From: Liolophura sinensis
Taxonomy: Eukaryota; Mollusca; Polyplacophora; Chitonida; Chitonidae
Reading direction: 5' to 3'
Assembly (NCBI RefSeq): GCF_032854445.1
Contig: NC_088302.1
Span: 41,854,191-41,918,190 of the forward strand
DNA: 64,000 bases
The notes below the pieces were generated by a model. The model made no database searches and was not told the DNA's origin. It saw nothing but the letters and a program-made list of their open reading frames with translations. Position numbers and translations under genes: made by a program. Below are positions 1 through 10,813 of the stretch, one piece after another. Every line of letters begins with the position of its first letter. Position 1 is the stretch's first letter.

Positions 1-349
1 CACCACACAGAGAGTTAATTACGGTAGTTTCGTAGGTGAGGAAAGTCAATCAAGAGGATGACATTAGAGATTCTACCATAAAATTCATATACATTGCCAT
101 AATTTGGAAGGGAGATCTGGAAATTTGCGCCATGTTTGTTGATAGCCGGCGATGGACTGAGAGTGTTACGATGAATGTCAGAATTTTAAAATAGCACACT
201 GAGTGCATCTAGATCTGATGGACTAGAGGATTATTGCAGATGATAATATACATGTCAATGTGCATTAGAAACAGGAAGAGATCAGCACTAGTAACTTTAG
301 TCCACATCATTGTCTTGGTCCAGGCAAATGAACATTTTAGATGTAGCTG

Positions 350-612
350 AGGAATCTCCATGGCCAAGGTGGTTAGCGAGCCAGTGTGGCACACTGACCC
401 AGGAGCCTCTCGCCAATGCAGTTGCTGTGAGTTCAAATCCAGCTCATGCTATCTTCCTCTCCTGCGGTACATGAGAAGGTCTGTCAGCAACCTGCAGATG
501 GCTGTGAGTTTCGACAGGCTCTGCCCAGTTTCCTCTCACCATAATGCTGGCCGCCGTCGTATAAGTAAAATGTTCTTGTGTACGGCGTAAAACACCAATT
601 GGCTAATCAAAT
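350..612 (+). repeat. tRNA-derived SINE (family A), near full length
   Basis: The copy runs from a tRNA-like head (ccaaggtggttagcgagcc, then a B-box-like gttcaaatcc) through a conserved body (ataatgctggccgccgtcgt) to a tail ending in caaataaac. The same consensus recurs at many sites in this window, most completely at 18564-18834 on the other strand. Short open frames across it are not genes. Confidence 0.8.
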
Positions 613-2008
613 AAACACTGATAAATGTAGCCGATTCCTGAGGGTTATAAGGGCGTTTTAGACTTTTCACCAGGAACCTTATGAAGGCTAAGGTTTTACG
701 TTATCTAATCTTATCAAGGCAGATGAGTTCGGCGGCCGTAAGAACACACCTGTTACAAGTAGTTTAAAATGACACAGATCAAATAAACCTGGTTCGAGTT
801 GCTGAGTTGTTGTTGTTGTTGTAATGTCACGGTGGGACTCTGCGCGTTCAGCCAGGCCTTCCTTGGAATAGCACTTCTTAGAACAAAAATTTTACCCACT
901 TCTGCCGGGAAAATCCATAATCAAACGTAACATAAACGAATTAGCAACTGTTATACAGCCTACGCGCCTCGAAATAATACAGAAAATTTTGTCTGGTTTC
1001 CCCTTCCTGCTAAAAATAGAGAGCTAATGGTAAAGTAAAAAGCTGGAGTACTTTTGAAAACGGACTATGGCTATATCCATTGTTGACTACAGATTGATAA
1101 GCTGTACGGAGGTACAAACAATGTTAGTGTGAAAAAAAATCCGATCAGATATATATGGATGCATGAAACAACTGATTACATGTAACCCTTGTCTTACAGG
1201 CGTTGTGACGTATTCATGCAACCCACATATCGCTATTGTCTTACGGCTGGCCTTAGCTCTAAGATTGGCTGGCTATATTCCCACCTAAGTTTCCACACCA
1301 ACCCTTTTAAACCTTGTAATTTTGTATTTCAGTAAGCTAAGCTGGGATGAATGAAATAGATCTCATATCTAGTCAGGCCTATTTAGGTCTATTATATATC
1401 CGAAGCCCACAATGGGTGATGCACTTCTGATTATATAGCCTCTATATTGTTCGTACAGGTCTTTCATTTCTAACCTTGATTTCACCACTAGGCCTAGGGC
1501 AGCATAGAGATCAAGACATAATGTCATGCTGGTGGGTACAGTTGGCAGCATACTGTGTCTGCTTTGAACATGTTAAAGTCGTTTATTTCTGGGCCGAACT
1601 TCCTATCTCTCAAGTTGACAACAACAACAGCATGCGCCCAAGTTATTGTCCCAAACGCTGTAAATTTGGTTCTTGTCGGGTAGACCTCTATACAATCTGG
1701 GATCCGTCTGTCTTAAATTCAGATACCATATATATGAAAAATACCTACCTTTCAACCGGCAACAACACCATGCGCCCACCACAGAACATGACAGGGAGCG
1801 CCAATTTGAAGTAGCCGGCGCGCTCCATAGGGTGAAAGGAATAGCACGGCGACTTAACGTCTACACGCTGTTTCAATAGGCTACTTTCTATTATCTTAAA
1901 AGCCTTGCCCATACATTTTCATTTATCATATAAAACTGGAAAACTGACTGTATACTCGTAAACTAATGTACCCGATAAATTTATGGTGAGAAAATACGCA
2001 TACTTCAT
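613..2008. other. No gene recognised
   Basis: I see no exon with credible splice sites or protein similarity here. A stretch near 1330-1365 (agctaagctgggatgaatga) also occurs at about 40281-40315, so it is a dispersed or duplicated repeat. Confidence 0.5.
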
Positions 2009-2060
2009 ATATACAGGTGAAATATTCTGAATACGGCGCAAAACAAATCAAATAAATAAA
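2009..2060 (+). repeat. SINE family A, 3' tail fragment
   Basis: The stretch gtgaaatattctgaatacgg followed by caaaacaaatcaaataaataaat matches only the 3' end of SINE family A, so this is a 5'-truncated insertion. Confidence 0.6.
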
Positions 2061-2269
2061 TTTAACAGCGGTGCTTCGCTAAGGCGGAAATGAAGTCTGA
2101 CTGGGATTGATGTCTTTGATATTTGGCTTCACCCCAATAAACCCTAACAAACTGATGGTGTTTTGGGTGATATCCTGGGCGCCTGCTGTTGTTGAGGGGT
2201 ATTTTTTTTTTTTCTTTTTGAACAGGAATAATTTGATATGGCAAAATAATTTAATCAGGACTATAACTA

Positions 2270-2990
2270 ACTAAATTATGGCTGAGATATGTAGATGACA
2301 CATTTGTAACAGGGAATCATGGTAAACAAAATCTTCCTCTATTCTTACGTGGCTTAGTAAATCGAGCCTATTTAATCTGTGATAAATAACCTAATACCTG
2401 GAAGAAGAACTTAATCACTTAACTAATGTTTTTATATCGCACAGTTATAAAAAGCGTAAAATTAGTCATATTATCAAAAAATCAAAAAGAAGTTAATGAT
2501 ACAAAAAAACACTTGAAAAGAAGCCCACGGGCATCATAAAATTACCATATGTCCCAGGCTTAAGTGAAAAACTAAGACGTAAGGAAGACTTTCGGGTAAT
2601 TTTAATATAGGGAAAGCATTAGGTAGTCAAAGATATTAAACCTCATAACAGTAGAAGAAATAACATGTACTTCATAGAATGCGAGTGTGGGGATGAATAT
2701 ATTGGAGAAACTCGTAGACTTCCTTATCACAGAATCAATGAACATAAGATGGCCGTTCAGACAGGGGAAATTACTAAATCAGCATCAGCTGAACACAGCT
2801 GGGGCTGTAACAAAACCTTTTTGTGGGATAATATTAAATGTTATCTGCAGATCCACACTGGAAGAAGAGAAAAATTAAAGAAGCGTTTTTTTTATTATTA
2901 TTATGAGGAAATACAACCCTATACTTAGCAGAGATTGTGGTATTCACACCAGCAGTGTATGGGATAAGTTTATCATAAAGATGTAACTCC
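2270..2990 (+). pseudogene. Degenerate Penelope-like retroelement (RT end plus GIY-YIG endonuclease)
   Basis: From about 2272 the plus strand reads LWLRYVDDTFVTG, the catalytic YVDD motif C of reverse transcriptase. At about 2521 it reads KPTGIIKLPYVPGLSEKLRR, which is like the connector that follows RT in Penelope-like elements. At 2665-2928 an open stretch begins MYFIECECGDEYIGETRRL with EHKMAVQTG further on, the GIY-YIG endonuclease characteristic of these elements. After a frameshift the frame resumes as NPILSRDCGIHTSSVWDKF to about 2990. Stops and frameshifts separate the blocks and the upstream RT core is missing, so this is a dead 5'-truncated copy. The family assignment rests on motif order. 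A database search would give the clade. Confidence 0.8.
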
Positions 2991-3749
2991 ATTTCAGACA
3001 TATTTCTTACCATATAATGATTTCACGCTTGATAACTACAAGTTGTTAGTAACAATTATAGCTTGGTCTCACTATCACTGCAGATTATAGTCTTTAAAGG
3101 GTGTGTGATATGGTTAAATGTTGTTTTATGGGACATATGCGCTTGTAAACAAACAAAAATTCTGTTTACTGATAAAAATTGACTCCTGTATGTATAAACA
3201 TTCCACTATACGCCATTTATATTTTCTCAATAACCGTTTATGACGTTCTAATTGTATTGCGATATAATAACGTGGTTACGGGTAAACACTACCAAAGATT
3301 GCCTCCTGTATATAAAATCATTCCACTATATGCCATTTATACATTTTTTGAAATAAAGTGGTTAGTCACTTGATAATGATCCCGGCATGTGGATCGAAAG
3401 CCTGTGAAACTTTTGTTACCTTTACGTGGTGATGCCTTGACTTCATTATTATTATGGAACCCACATACAACTGTAAGTCTTAAGTAGTATATAACAAACA
3501 TATTGTCCATCACCGTCATGCTTGGCTTCGTTTTGACATACATGTAGCTAACATACACACTCTAGGAAAACATGCTGTGGGCGTTTTAGTGCGATCCCGC
3601 CTTTCGCAAGGTTAAAGCACTACGATGAGGTAGAGCCAAACAGTAAAGGCTAGCAATAGAATTGTGCTAGGTGCGATCAAGCGAGCTTACAAATAGCAGG
3701 CCTGACTGTTCCAATTCATCGGTTTGAAACAGCGCGGTAGGTTGGAGGT
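2991..3749. other. No gene recognised
   Basis: The stretch is A+T-rich. It contains a short imperfect direct duplication (ttgcctcctgtatataaaatcattccactat at about 3299-3330 resembles 3178-3212). No protein or RNA gene is seen. Confidence 0.45.
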
Positions 3750-4470
3750 CATTTTCCCGAAGCCTTCAAAAGGTCTTTGAGGGTGTTAGTGCAACTAAAA
3801 ATGATGTCAATGCCGGCCTGTTTTAAGAGGCATTTTATCTGGTAGCTGATTTTGCCGATGTGGGGTTATAATAGGTAATGGGTCCTTAGCTGGCAGTTTC
3901 TCTGGGCAAAATGATCTCATGTTGTGAGAAATTATCTTGTTTGTAACGTCCGGATGGTAGTTACTCATCTCAGTAAACACTGTCCTCAGATGGGCTATAT
4001 CCGAGTCTTGGGCTTGTTTTTTTTTTATTTTGGTCGGGTAATTGGACTTATAGTTGATATACTGGTCGGTGTGCGCTGATTTGCGATAAACACTGGTTTG
4101 TAGCTTGCTGTTATCTTTTCTGACAAGGTCATCTAGGAAAGGGGAGGGCGTGGGTGGTGGTTGATGAGTTTTTGTTGAAGTTTCCTGCCGATTGCGCCTT
4201 TGTCTTTTATTTGTCTTTCTAAGGTTTTGTGATTGGTGTTTAGAGCTTGGGTTGAGTCTTTTTCAGTGTGCCGTACGTAAGTGTGGTATCCAACATTTTC
4301 CCCATTAGGCTGTGCATCTCTTACCTGTTAATCACCACCACAACCGCTTTGCCTTTGTCTGCCGGTAAAATCGATAACGATTTCTGTTCTTTCAATTCTT
4401 GGATGGCTTTAAATTCTTTTTTAGTTGTGTTGTGTCTCTGAGGTTTTGATGTTTTACCTTAGCCCCTCTT
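3750..4470 (-). pseudogene. Second degenerate Penelope-like element, internally deleted RT
   Basis: On the minus strand, from high to low coordinates, the reading is KEFKAIQELKEQKSL then ILPADKGKAVVVVINR (4420-4320), the typical start of Penelope RT. Next come IKDKGAIGRKLQQKL and then FLDDLVRKDNSKLQTSVYRK with SAHTDQYINYKSNYP (4140-4030), the end of RT. Then follow ISYQIKCLLKQAGIDIIF and CTNTLKDLL (3880-3790). The block between GRKLQQKL and FLDDLV lacks the central catalytic RT motifs, so there is a large internal deletion as well as frameshifts. The sequence differs from the copy at 2270-2990, so it is probably another family. It is non-functional. Confidence 0.78.
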
Positions 4471-5311
4471 TAAATACCCATTACTGTAGCCAACTGATCA
4501 TTATGCTTGATAAAGGTATTAGTACCTAAACCGAAAACGTCGCTCACTGGATAAATAGAAGTTGTATCCATATATTCGTTTTGTAGCATTGCAAAATGAT
4601 TCTGTGTCAAGTCAGAACTTTAAAACAGTCTTAGTATAGGAACTATATAGCATGGAGTGCAGTCATGTTATTTATTTAGTATATTTAAAGCTTTAAAAAT
4701 GTTTGCAAACCTTTGAAACGAATTTTAATGCTTTAGAAATGATTTTTAAAGCTTCGGAAATAGTGTATGTTTAAAACTGCGAGACGAAGTAATTTCCCAA
4801 ACCGATTTCGTTTCTTTGCCTAGTCATATATTTCATACCAACCTACGAACGTGACGTCCTGGTTACATAATGAAGGTACTCGGATGGAAGTATTTCCGGC
4901 CCACGCAAGAGAAGATCCGAGAAGCCGGCGCAGTCATAGTGTCAGTGCCCGCAGAGCTACCGGTACCTGTATTCATAGAAAGGTGTGAACTTCTACAAGA
5001 TTATTTATATTTTCAGGGGGAAACAATATAATGCAAGTATCTTTTCGCTTCCGCTTCACGCTTTCATGAATTAGATAGGCCCGTATATCAAGGCCTGCAG
5101 GCTACAGTTTATCATGACACCGTTGCACGCCAGTAGGCCTACATTAGGTTATATATATTACAAGTTAAATGTGGCCGGAAGCATGCAAACAAGCTTATTG
5201 TTACTTATTTAATTTTGATTAGCTTTCAACTTTCTGACTGACACAAGCGTGGAGATATGCTAACAAACTTGAGTTGAAAACGTTCGACGAGATCGGAGCA
5301 TTGTTCAGGGC

Positions 5312-5687
5312 TTAAGTCCCGTCCAGACTATCCAACATCACTCAACTTTCGGTTGCGCTCATTGCCATCTCTGTTCGGCGTAGAAGACGTCTCAGCACGA
5401 GACCAGTTTCTCTCTTTTGTCGCCATTTTGCCCAGGCCATTTGCTTTACAACGGTCACGTTATTTCTACACGCCCGCTGTTTGGCTACTTTCACCTGACT
5501 TCACTCAACTTGTTGACAGAAAATACACATGCACATTTCCGATTCAACTGTGTTGGATAGTGTTGAGCGAAGTTGAGGAACCCGTCCAGACTACTCAACA
5601 CGCCTCAACTTGTTCATTCAACTTGAAGTTGACTCTTGTTGAGTCAATAAAAGTTAAGTGATGTTGGATAGTCTGGACGGAGCTTAA
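5312..5687. mobile_element. MITE with TTAA target duplication
   Basis: TTAA at 5312-5315 and again at 5684-5687 flank a 368-base element. About 31 bases at the two ends are inverted copies with three mismatches, sharing a CCGTCCAGACTATCC core near each end. Internal partial copies of the same motif (cccgtccagactactcaac at about 5580) lie inside. There is no transposase frame. TTAA duplication is typical of piggyBac-type elements, but the ends do not begin with the usual CCC, so the superfamily is uncertain. Confidence 0.75.
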
Positions 5688-5723
5688 GGCCTATACCGGA
5701 AGGCTCGTCCGCTTGCTCTGGCG

Positions 5724-6094
5724 TTAGGTTTGACAAAAAATTAGTTCGGTCGTTGATGGCTTCAAACCAACGTCAAAGCGTGCTCCATTTATAAATGTGA
5801 TGCAGATACATGTACTTGTCCTTATCAAGCATGTCGACGCTGTCCGTACAGTGGTGTACAGCGTGACCAAAGCATATGATAGGCCTATAAGCGATCGATG
5901 TTGTACTTGCGACGAAAAGATAAGGAACATGAGGGCCTGCAAACTTCAGGTTGTGGAGACGTATTTGATGACTAATTTTTGTCTCAAACCACGAGACAAA
6001 CTGCTACGTCAACCGCATAGGTCGTTAAATGGAGCGCGCTCTGACGTTGGTTTGGGGACATCCTTTGCTGAACAAAATTTTGGCAAACTTAACA
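5724..6094. mobile_element. MITE-like inverted-repeat element
   Basis: Arms at 5763-5791 and 6026-6054 are inverted copies of 29 bases with two mismatches. Weaker similarity continues outwards to about 5724 (gtttgacaaaaaattag) and 6094 (its counterpart gtttgccaaaattttg on the minus strand). No coding potential is seen. The outer ends and target duplication are not resolved. Confidence 0.55.
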
Positions 6095-7516
6095 TCAGAA
6101 CAATCTCGACTACTGGTAGACCTACTCCATGAGAAGAAACTTACCTACAAATATTTTGGACCGGCTTAAAAACCTAAATGTCTAACAGGATGAGTGTACA
6201 GACAGGACGAGAGATCATAGGGGTGGGCTACATATGACTGTGTGTTTCACCAGTCTGTTTCCTTGATATCTGTCTACGCCGCAGTTTCCCTGTTATAGCC
6301 ACTTATAAATAGGCCTATGTAGCCTACAGCCGGGATAGAGCGCGGCATATACACGAGAACTTTAAAGCTCTCGTTCATGTTGAGATTAATGTGACATAAC
6401 AACGTGACTAAACTCAGATCGGCGCTAGTTGCATTTTCTATATGCAGTTCATATGCTCATCGTAACTGGTACCAACGCCATACCACCAGTGGAGTAGTGC
6501 GCTAAGCCGACCTCAAGACACGACTCAACACAACTGATCTCGTCTGGTCGTTTGCATTTGGTTCTAGCCCAAAGCTAAGCTGGACGGTCCTACTGTAACG
6601 CCTGGCTTCGCTCATGTGGTCTTCCACGCGGACAATTTCACTGAAAAAACTAGCTCCAACCTTCCTTATTTTTGCTATCCACTGATTCTCTGATACGAAC
6701 AAACAGTAAACATGTCAAAGCCGGCATCGGAAAACCATCTTTCAACACTAATCCAGCCGTTTAAACTTTTGAATTGGTCAAACTGAAGAACGTCCGCCAT
6801 GTTTGGATTTTTTTTTTCAACTTTGAGCAGGGTGATAGTTCGCGAAAATTTTATCCGACCCAACCTTCCGTTTACTTTCATTTACTTTCATAGTTCTTTT
6901 GTGTTAAAATGTCGTTTTGTGAATCAGTTGGCCTTTTGATTATTGACCTGGAACGTCCATCTTGGTTGACGGTTGGTATACCAATGTCTGTTTCGACGCA
7001 CAGATTCCTTGTCGCTATATGACTGAAAAAAAATGTCAAGCAGGACGTTAAGCCCCAAACATTCATGCATTTATTCCACATTAGCCACTTTTAATCCTTG
7101 AGCTCTGCATGCTCGAGAGCTTAAGACCTCACTCAACTCATTGAACCGTTTGTGTAGCTGGTTAATTAACACTTATGTCTCTATTTTGTCTTATAGCTTG
7201 GTGTGATGTCGGATCTTATGCTGGGGGTGAACCAAAGATGACACCAGGTCATTACCATGAGATTATTACAGGACATGGTGCGTGTTGATGTTTACAATCA
7301 GCTGAAAGTTGTATATATAATATACAGGTGGTGACAATTGACTGAACTTTTCACATCTTTTAGGATGAACCTGTAAGATACATATACGTGAATATAACTT
7401 GAAATAATGGTGCTAGACTTTTGTGGAGATCATACCTCCACACAGTTTCTGGTCCCCCGACATGTGTTTCATGTGTCCCTGACGACATTTAACTCGCTGC
7501 AGGATGAGAGGTACAT
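6095..7516. other. No gene recognised; SINE family B tail near 7021-7075
   Basis: No exon can be supported. At 7021-7075 the stretch gactgaaaaaaaatgtcaag then gacgttaagccccaaacatt resembles the 3' end of SINE family B (full copy at 47702-48076). A segment near 6940-6990 (cctggaacgtccatcttggt) is similar to one at about 24512-24552, suggesting a dispersed repeat. If the TIR protein downstream has more exons they would lie here, but I cannot identify them. Confidence 0.45.
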
Positions 7517-7519
7517 GTG

Positions 7520-7978
7520 ATGGTTGACGAACTAGGTACGCTTGGCTCCCACGGGGTACGAGACAGCCCATTCGAGTTTAACTATTTCCTTTGCAACGAG
7601 GATTCCGATAGAGAAACTGCAGTTCAAATTTTGCGATTTCTCGAAAAAGACTGTGGATATAAAGTGTGTTATGAAATGCGAGATGGCCACCCAGCTAAGA
7701 CGGAATGCGAAAACCTGGAATATGGCATCACTAATAGCAAATTTATTCTCGTGTTGCTGTCTGTTGAATCGGTTCGATGTGGTTGGTTTAATTTTAAGAT
7801 AAAGGCCACAATAGCCCACTGCCTGGAAACCCGTTTTAGGCCATGCGCAGTTGTTCCGATATTAATTGGCATCAGGCATACGGAAGCCCCACCCTTACTG
7901 CGCTCCTGCACGCCCCTAGTGTATGACGAAAGCCCTACAGCATCATTCTGGACTAAACTTCGAAAACTTGCGGCTTAA
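7520..7978 (+). CDS. TIR-domain protein, MyD88-like TIR (single frame or terminal exon)
   Basis: The frame encodes 152 residues that are almost entirely one Toll/interleukin-1 receptor (TIR) domain. Box 1 appears as FNYFLCNEDSD (about residues 20-30), the BB-loop region as CYEMRDGHPAKTECENL, and box 3 as FWTKLRKLAA at the very end. The spacing and wording resemble MyD88 TIRs, where RD.LPG becomes RDGHPA here. In that family TIR domains self-associate to relay Toll and IL-1 receptor signals in the cytosol. No signal peptide, membrane helix or death domain is present, so this is either a TIR-only adaptor or the last exon of a larger gene. An in-frame TGA lies at 7505-7507 just upstream, and a possible acceptor AG at 7509-7510 would keep the frame open. 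I chose ATG 7520; GTG at 7517 is unlikely. A polyadenylation signal follows at 8221. Confidence 0.72.
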   Translation: MVDELGTLGSHGVRDSPFEFNYFLCNEDSDRETAVQILRFLEKDCGYKVCYEMRDGHPAKTECENLEYGITNSKFILVLLSVESVRCGWFNFKIKATIAHCLETRFRPCAVVPILIGIRHTEAPPLLRSCTPLVYDESPTASFWTKLRKLAA

Positions 7979-8220
7979 AACTGTTCAAGAGTCGGAGAAA
8001 CTTCGGAGATAAACTGCTGGAAGATTCTGCTCTAACATACATATTGGCTCAAAGATATGCACTTGCTCCAGATATCTTCGTGGCTCCAGAAAGTCATTGG
8101 TAGTTATTACGGGTTGGTAATCTTGCAGTGACGTACCAAAGGATGGACTGTTTCCGTCTATGAAAGAAGCGTGCTGGTGTCTGTAGTTAGAGGTGGCTTG
8201 TTTTCTGTTTTGTGTACAGA

Positions 8221-8226
8221 AATAAA
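8221..8226 (+). promoter_or_regulatory. Candidate poly(A) signal of the TIR gene
   Basis: AATAAA lies 243 bases after the TIR stop codon on the same strand. It is the first canonical hexamer downstream. The assignment is by position only. Confidence 0.4.
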
Positions 8227-10563
8227 AACTTCAGTATATACCTGTCATTTGGAAGTACAAGAGACAATGGTAGACGGTACGCACAACCAGATTTGATTGT
8301 GTATTGTAAATTACCAAAAATTTACCACGTTGCTCATTTTGCCTGATTCTGAGAGTTCTGTTTATATTAGAAAGGTTGCTTTGAGGTATCAATAGAAGGT
8401 ATGATGAAATCCTACTGGAAAAATTTCAGCACCAGAATTATCCGAAAACTTTGTGTAATATGTTACCGGGGCGAACACACATATTTCACATTGTATGCTT
8501 GATCTCATTCTACATTCCTTTTTATATCCAAGTACAAATTGCGTAAAGGTAAGTATGTAAGAATTATTGAAGCTAAAGGAAAAGATGTTCTAAATGCAAC
8601 ATATTGGCTAGCTGATGATGTCAGAGAAAGATTCCTGTTAGAAGATTCTCTCGCGTATATATAGAGTGACCGTTCCTGTTATGTCGTCACTGAGTCTGCG
8701 CTCTGCATGAACCTATGATCGCCTTCCTGTTTATGCATTGGTTGGTATCTTGAAATCTTCGTTAATCCCCAATCAAATAAATAAAAGATACCAAACCTTT
8801 GGAAGCTTAATCCCTTTTAATCCACGATGTTCTTGATTTTTATTGTCGAATTGCTCAAACTGCGGAGCTCGATGTCTGGACATTCAGAAAGCCTTGACGA
8901 ATCCAGCCACCCCGCTATATATACAGCTCATTTGGTCTCGTGCCTCAATACGTCTAGTTTTCCTTTTTCCATTCGACCTGCATCACATCCAGACACCATT
9001 ACATTCTGTAGTATCCTGCTCAGTTCGTATCATGCTCCAGAACTAGATACAGATTAATACAGATCGTATTAAATCACTTTAATTTTTCGTTTTTCATTCT
9101 GTCCACATCGCATTCGATGAGTTCGTATGACAAATCGTACTGAGTCAGTATCCCCAGATAACGCTCTTAAAGTATAAAACTGTCTTTTGTCTGAGAGATG
9201 CTATAGAATGTCTTCTGTTATTGTAGCAGGTTATTCTGTTAAGTACAACATGGAGTCTGTTAAATCACCATTAAGATTTATACACTAACAGTATATCATG
9301 CTGAGTTTGACACTATTATGTTTTTCAATCTAGCATCACTCAGATAACAGCCTTTGCTCTTAAAATTAACAAATTATTTGATTAAGTGCGGATGAAATGT
9401 ATTGACAGTGGATAAGATGAAAATATATTCCTATTTTTTTTTTCACCTTTTAAGAAATTTGTGCTTAATGTTTAAAAATCCACGCAGGCATGTTAGGTAT
9501 ATAGACATGTCAGTTGGTGACAGCTAATTAAGGCAGTCATTCGCAGCCTAAATAACACGTTCTATACGATTGTTGGTTGGTTGCGACCCTTCCACAGTTT
9601 TGTCGAAAATTTCCGGTAATCTTAAGTAACTTTGCAATAATGCGATTTCTCATTCAAATGAAACTTGTATCCATTCACGAAGATAGCGATGTCAACAACG
9701 TGATTTTCTGTGCTTTTCCATGTTTATCTGCCCTTGCCCTTAGAGCATAATGCAATTTTTTGGGGATAAGCAAATTTGTCAGGCATCATTGTAACATAAG
9801 ATTGTGCTGTTTCAAAGTTGTTTATTCTCATGGTATTTCTTTTTTATTCTGTATGGAGTTGACTATTTTCTGTTTAATGTGGCCGGCAAGAACTTTGGTT
9901 GTTTTTAAACTTAGATCTCGTAGATTGGCACAAATTTATGTGTGTTTTATTATGTCTATGAGGTTACCTGTCCACGTTAATCTGAATTTTATCAGATATG
10001 ATATGATATTATTTTTCCAGCCATTTCTCTGCTGTTTTGCGAGTCAAGATTTTGAAATTTGACTGTAAGGTCACCTATAGCAGAAGGGTTCATTGTCCAG
10101 TTACCGTTTTATTTTTTTTTATTTTTTAATTAGTTGTCTGCCCTTGGCAACATTTTGCATTTTGGGATTTGTAGCACTTTCAGGATGAATGGGTGTTTCC
10201 AGCCTATATCTTTGCAACACATGATAGAGAAACTTGCTGAATGTTTGGGTGTTAATCATGAGTGTATCTCTTTGTAGGCTGCTTATTCATTGAGGCATGT
10301 TATAGTTTCCGTTCCAAACATTTATAATACCTTGCAACATGCATAACAGACATATACACCAATACTACATATTCTTTTCATCTTTGTTAACTGTCAACAG
10401 CTGGAAAATTGAATGTGCCATTGACTTATCGCCAAGAAATAAAACGTAAAAGGCCGAACTGTAGCGCTTTATCAGCACATTACATCGTTACATGCACCAA
10501 ATATTTGATTCTAATAAGTTATAGTGAATGTGTTTTGCATCATAACAAAGTGTGTTCGTTAGC
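8227..10563. other. Intergenic, no gene recognised
   Basis: The stretch is A+T-rich and holds no exon I can support. At 9200-9310 there is one copy of a dispersed repeat (tctgttattgtagcaggtta, then ttctgttaagtacaac) that recurs at about 20530-20720 and 28290-28450. From about 10490 the sequence is the 3' flank shared by the SLC22 duplicates. Confidence 0.5.
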
Positions 10564-10663
10564 TTTATTAAATTCCTGGCACATGTGAACCTTTCTGTTT
10601 TACTTTCATTTTCAAATGTTGAATGGAACCCAACAGGGCATCGGAAGCATCAGAGAGACTCGT

Positions 10664-10669
10664 TTTATT
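10664..10669 (-). promoter_or_regulatory. Poly(A) signal of SLC22 copy 1
   Basis: AATAAA on the minus strand lies 145 bases beyond the stop codon. The equivalent hexamer is conserved at 24789-24794 behind copy 2, in matching flanking sequence, which supports its use. Confidence 0.6.
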
Positions 10670-10813
10670 CACCATACACATAAAGCCTACATTGGTGTGA
10701 ACAGACATGCATATAAACCATATGCAAATATGTCAACTCATTTAGGTATAATTTTAATCGAGCTTATCTAAAAACATGGACTGATCGTACATCATTGATT
10801 ACAAAGGATCTGT

